A stretch of 55,288 bases of DNA from Armatimonadota bacterium (lineage in GTDB: Bacteria; Armatimonadota; Chthonomonadetes; Chthonomonadales; Chthonomonadaceae): positions 1 through 55,288 of the forward strand of contig JAGWMJ010000015.1 in assembly GCA_028871815.1 (NCBI GenBank), in the 5' to 3' direction. The position numbers and the translations under genes were made by a program. Within the stretch, counting starts at the first letter, position 1; each line of letters begins with the position of its first letter. Under the pieces are notes generated by a model that ran no database searches, was not told the DNA's origin, and saw nothing but the letters and a program-made list of their open reading frames with translations. This document shows positions 52,454-55,288 of the stretch, piece by piece.

Positions 52454-53323
52454 ATGAGAACAGCACGCTGGTTGCTCATGGCCGCCGCCGGTCTCACCCT
52501 GACCGTCTGCGCAACCGCGCAACTGAACCTCGCCTGGCAGCGGACGTATAGCTGGAACCACACCGAGGTGGACGGAGCACAGGCGGGGCCGAGACCAGCT
52601 CCAGCGGTTCAGGCCAGGATCGACCGAGACGTAAGAGCAATCCACGACGCTTGTAACAACTGGTCCGGGCCTCACGGTCTCGCTCCACGCCCGCACAAAG
52701 AAATTGACAAGGCGGTCCCGCGTAGTGAGGCAGTTTGGCTCCTGCGCGCGGCTAGAGGCTACCCGTGGTGGCGGCACGTCGGCCGCGCTGTGAGCTTTAT
52801 TGGCGCATTCTATGGCATCGATCGCGCACGGTACACCAACCACCTAGCGTCGATATGCCTCTACTTCGGAAGTCACCGCTCACCGAAGGACCTGCGTAAT
52901 CCTGCGCTGCGGTGGGAGCCGCGGGGCTACGATTGGGCGCTTCCAGCCATGAGTGCCGAGGGCTACCTGATCAACCTCTACTGGTGGCAGCGCGATCGGG
53001 CCGCGCTCGCTGCGGCGTTTCGGTACTGGTGGAGCGGCGGTCCGTCCGAGGGGCGGCTCAATGATATCTACGACGCCTGGCGTTACGCGCGGTCCGATAT
53101 GCTGCGATGCGCCGCGACGGACTACGGCGTAGCCCGTGTGCTCGCCGACGGGTTCTATTCCGGCGGCCCGAACAACGAGGAGGCGGTGCTGCCGGCGCCG
53201 ACGCGTACGCTAAGGATTCTGAGACGCATGGGACGTCGGCACACGGTGGTCGGCCGTGGCGCGCGTGCTGTAGCCGCAGCTCTCGCGCATGAGCTGCACG
53301 TGTACGGCCCTCCGACCTGGTAG
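52454..53323 (+). CDS. Chimeric secreted protein: propeller N-terminus joined to an unknown domain
   Basis: 289 residues from ATG 52454. Residues 1-45 parallel the preceding gene: a signal peptide, then AQLNLAWQRTYSWN against AQLNLAWRHTFSWN and DGAQA against DAAQA. After that, similarity stops abruptly. The remainder (about 46-289) is an unrecognised, Trp/Arg/Tyr-rich sequence (RAARGYPWWRHVG, LINLYWWQRDRAALAA, AWRYARSDMLRC). It lies just before an RHS fragment, so the new C-terminal part may be an effector tip or immunity gene captured behind the propeller gene's secretion signal. Function unknown. Confidence 0.55.
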   Translation: MRTARWLLMAAAGLTLTVCATAQLNLAWQRTYSWNHTEVDGAQAGPRPAPAVQARIDRDVRAIHDACNNWSGPHGLAPRPHKEIDKAVPRSEAVWLLRAARGYPWWRHVGRAVSFIGAFYGIDRARYTNHLASICLYFGSHRSPKDLRNPALRWEPRGYDWALPAMSAEGYLINLYWWQRDRAALAAAFRYWWSGGPSEGRLNDIYDAWRYARSDMLRCAATDYGVARVLADGFYSGGPNNEEAVLPAPTRTLRILRRMGRRHTVVGRGARAVAAALAHELHVYGPPTW

Positions 53324-53345
53324 GCTTCGACCTCGCTGTCCGTGA

Positions 53346-54032
53346 CCGTACTCAACGTCAATCCGAGGTGCTTGTTCCGGTAAAAGCTTCGACGCCTTCG
53401 GCAGCCGCTCCATCTCCGGTACGGCAACCGATCCGTACTCCGGCCTCGGTTCGCAATATGGGTACTATAGCGACACAGAAACCGGCCTGCAACTGCTCGG
53501 CTACCGGTACTACGATCCGGCAGAGGGCCGGTTTGTAAACCGTGACCCCATCGGCATGGCCGGAGGGGTGAACGTGTATGGGTATGTGGCGAATGATGCC
53601 GGGAATTTGGCGGATCCGGATGGGACGGTTGCCGCCGTCAGGCACGGTCCACCGATACCCCGGGCCGGCGTTATGCCGGTGTGCCCGGCCTGCTGGCAGA
53701 AAGGCGTAGGTGCAAAGCGGCACCGACCGGAGGCGTGTCCGGCTGACGGATCGCAAGGCGGCGGCGGGGACGAAACGACTGACCCGGACGCGGGCAAGCA
53801 GTGGCCCGTCAGATCGTCGGGCGGTGGCGGGGGCGACGTCGGCGGCGACGAAGGGCCCGACTACGATGTATACGACCCGCCTCCGCCGGCCTACTCCCCA
53901 GCGGGGAACCCTAACGAGTTCTCACCCAACTGGGATGGTGACAATCAAATGATCGACGAAGTTGGGCGCAACCACCTCCCGCTGGATAGCGAGTCGGGCG
54001 ACGGTGAAGGCGCGGAGGGCTGCGGCGATTAG
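53346..54032 (+). pseudogene. Orphan RHS core fragment with variable C-terminal tail
   Basis: The frame is open from 53346 but has no proper start; homology begins at ~53388 with FDAFGSRSISGTATDP, then YGYYSDTETGLQLLGYRYYDP, GRFVNRDPIGMAGGVN and VYGYVANDAGNLADPDG, the classical end of the RHS repeat-associated core. The following ~130 residues are variable: CPAC and Cys-Pro pairs, then Gly/Asp-rich and Pro-rich segments. No toxin fold is recognised. A core tip without the large upstream barrel is the form of a silent (orphan) RHS cassette. The first in-frame ATG, 53556, lies inside the core. Confidence 0.75.
53387..53435 (+). repeat. 49-bp direct repeat, copy 1 (RHS core)
   Basis: Identical to 55240-55288. 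Encodes the FDAFGSRSISGTATDP part of the RHS core. Spacing between copies is 1853 bp. The second copy reaches the window edge, so the true repeat is probably longer. Confidence 0.9.
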
Positions 54033-54051
54033 CCGACATGCGCGATTCGCC

Positions 54052-55086
54052 GTGCCGAAAGTCCACCAGGCGGGGCGGGCTGTGGTCTCGGTGCTGGTCA
54101 TCGCCGTCATGAGCGCCACCGCATGCGGGCCACGCCGCGGCGATCGTCCCACCGTTTGGTCGGAGTCGCAGTCGGGCATGGCTGCCATGGAGGCAACATC
54201 TCCCTGGATGGACTACACCGTTGTAGTTGCCACCGCCGATGGGCAGAAACTGCGTCTCAGGATAGACACGCTGTGCTCCGTCTGCCAACTGACTTCCGCA
54301 GCTGCTGCCCGCCTGCACCTTACGCTGAGCAGTCGGACTGTCCTGGCAAGTCTTGTTGCAAGCGGGGTGCCCGAAGCGGCGGCACGGCGTAACGGTGGGC
54401 TGGGCAGGGGATGGGCGCTCCGGCAGAGATTACCCGGCTCATACGTGCGCGGCCTGGAGATATGCGGCGTGACGCTCCCAGCCGTCTACTTCGTAGTGCC
54501 AAGCCGCGAGCTGCCGGGTCCGACAACGGCGCCAGACCTCGATGGCTTCATTGGGATGCCAGTGCTGTCCAAGGTAGCAGCGGCATTTGATTACCAGCGC
54601 CAGCTGGTGCGAATGTGGTTTCCCGGCCACATCGGCCCGCGGGATCTGCGGCAATCTGGGTACGTGCTCGACGACACCTTGCCAGCTCACGCCGGGCCGC
54701 TCGGCCTCCCATGGATCCGATGCCAGCTCAACGGTCGTGGGACCTGGTGGTTCCATGTCCGGAACGAAGAGGATTACTCCGTAATACCGGCAGCCCTGGC
54801 GATAGGTGCAGGAGTGCCTCCCACAGGCAGCGGCCATCGCGCGCACGCGCACGCTAACTACAGCCTTTCGGTTGTTTCGCATGTGCGCGTGGGAACCCGC
54901 ACGTTTCGGCGCCTGCCGGTGATTGTATCACGGCGGCCGTCGGATGCAAGGCTGCCCGAGCTAGACGGGGGCTTTTGGCGTCGCACGGGTGTGATGATCC
55001 TGGATATGCCAGCGAAGACGCTGTACCTCGCGCATAACGTTCCAGTTCAGGCTGCGGCGGCTCCGCGCTCGCGCGCCGACTTCTAA
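54052..55086 (+). CDS. Retropepsin-like lipoprotein with degenerate active sites
   Basis: 344 residues from GTG 54052; other starts are possible and no ribosome site is clear. The N-terminus (VVSVLVIAVMSATAC) has a signal sequence with a lipobox-like Cys. Two tandem domains recall retropepsin-like aspartyl proteases: the first has LRLRIDTLCSVCQL where DTG[AS] is expected, and DGFIGMPVLSKVAAAFDYQ, the usual ending. The second has IRCQLNGRGTWWFHVRNEED with no catalytic Asp-Thr-Gly, and ends TGVMILDMPAKTLYL. Probably not an active protease of the standard type. Its place directly behind an RHS tail suggests a possible immunity or accessory protein; this is inference. Confidence 0.6.
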   Translation: MPKVHQAGRAVVSVLVIAVMSATACGPRRGDRPTVWSESQSGMAAMEATSPWMDYTVVVATADGQKLRLRIDTLCSVCQLTSAAAARLHLTLSSRTVLASLVASGVPEAAARRNGGLGRGWALRQRLPGSYVRGLEICGVTLPAVYFVVPSRELPGPTTAPDLDGFIGMPVLSKVAAAFDYQRQLVRMWFPGHIGPRDLRQSGYVLDDTLPAHAGPLGLPWIRCQLNGRGTWWFHVRNEEDYSVIPAALAIGAGVPPTGSGHRAHAHANYSLSVVSHVRVGTRTFRRLPVIVSRRPSDARLPELDGGFWRRTGVMILDMPAKTLYLAHNVPVQAAAAPRSRADF

Positions 55087-55141
55087 GGTCCAGACGTTTG
55101 AGCCTTTGTGGCGAACGTCGCACCTGCCCCGGGTATCAGCG

Positions 55142-55288
55142 CGCCGTGCGGGCACTTCAAGTATCTTCTACGCCTTCGATCCGCAGGGCAACCCGGCCGA
55201 AGAGGTCAACTCCAGCGATTCCGTTCTCGCCTCGTTCGACTTCGACGCCTTCGGCAGCCGCTCCATCTCCGGTACGGCAACCGATCCG
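55142..55288 (+). pseudogene. Second RHS core fragment, cut by the window end
   Basis: In one frame the sequence reads GTSSIFYAFDPQGNPAEEVN, then DSVLASFDFDAFGSRSISGTATDP, typical RHS repeat/core sequence. The last 49 bases (55240-55288) are identical to 53387-53435 in the first fragment. No start codon is visible; 55087-55141 shows no gene. The fragment continues past the window. Confidence 0.75.
55240..55288 (+). repeat. 49-bp direct repeat, copy 2 (RHS core, at window edge)
   Basis: Identical to 53387-53435. The identity starts at the same base of the core on both sides, while the sequence before it differs, so the upstream edge of homology is visible and the downstream edge is not. Confidence 0.9.

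Noticed and set aside
51116-52843. 575-codon minus-strand ORF opposite the propeller gene
   Set aside because: Shadow frame. The plus strand has a signal peptide and repeats; the minus product has no motif and spans two plus-strand genes.
53383-55288. Insertion sequence bounded by the 49-bp direct repeats
   Set aside because: The repeat encodes RHS core in both copies and no transposase or terminal inverted repeats lie between them, so recombination of RHS cassettes explains it better.
1-55288. CRISPR array, tRNA or rRNA genes
   Set aside because: No regularly spaced short repeats and no sequence recognisable as tRNA or rRNA was found on reading the intergenic regions.

Overview
The window is about 55 kb of GC-rich DNA from a diderm (outer-membrane) bacterium. 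It carries a nearly complete lipid A-Kdo pathway, Omp85/BamA, Skp/OmpH and TamB, but combines them with a coproporphyrin-type heme operon that is usual in Gram-positive bacteria and deep-branching phyla. With the large alpha-2-macroglobulin, the Cj0069-family protein and the RHS cassettes, this suggests a non-proteobacterial diderm, perhaps Armatimonadota. That placement is an inference from gene content, not from a marker phylogeny. No rRNA, tRNA, CRISPR array or insertion sequence was found.

Layout. 1-216 is the tail of an unrecognised gene. 630-6199 is a co-directional run: MFS transporter, large alpha/beta hydrolase, endonuclease III and a Cj0069-family ATP-grasp-like protein. 6512-13072 (minus strand) holds a GDPD-C39 fusion gene and an alpha-2-macroglobulin whose middle contains a GspG-pseudopilin-like module. 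13196-21060 holds a small conserved-looking gene, pyrG, lipA and a TamB-like protein. 21235-43625 is an envelope supercluster: ECF sigma factor, bamA, ompH/skp, a coiled-coil lipoprotein, lpxD, lpxC, fabZ, lpxA, lpxB, msbA, an LpxJ-type (DUF374) acyltransferase, waaA, lpxK, an LpxL-type acyltransferase, two GT9 heptosyltransferase-like genes flanking a Kdo hydroxylase (kdoO), kdsA, kdsD, kdsB and a Gfo/Idh oxidoreductase. Most genes from lpxD to kdsB overlap by 1-8 bases, so they are probably translated together. LpxH/LpxI and KdsC activities are not encoded here.

44113-46083 contains one intact divergent sigma-like gene flanked by two decayed copies of the same family. 46282-50896 is a heme operon (AhbD-like radical SAM protein, hemE, hemY/cgoX, hemH/cpfC) behind a clear sigma-70-type promoter with a palindrome in its spacer. 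The radical SAM protein sits where the last enzyme of the coproporphyrin route would be expected.

51062-55288 is an accessory region: a secreted beta-propeller-like protein, a chimeric paralogue of its N-terminus, an RHS core fragment with a variable tail, a retropepsin-like lipoprotein lacking the usual active-site signature, and the start of a second RHS fragment that repeats the first exactly for at least 49 bp up to the window edge.

A recurring regulatory feature is TATAAT followed after exactly six bases by a start codon (630, 13072 minus strand, 30695, possibly 33319). This is the geometry of leaderless transcription.
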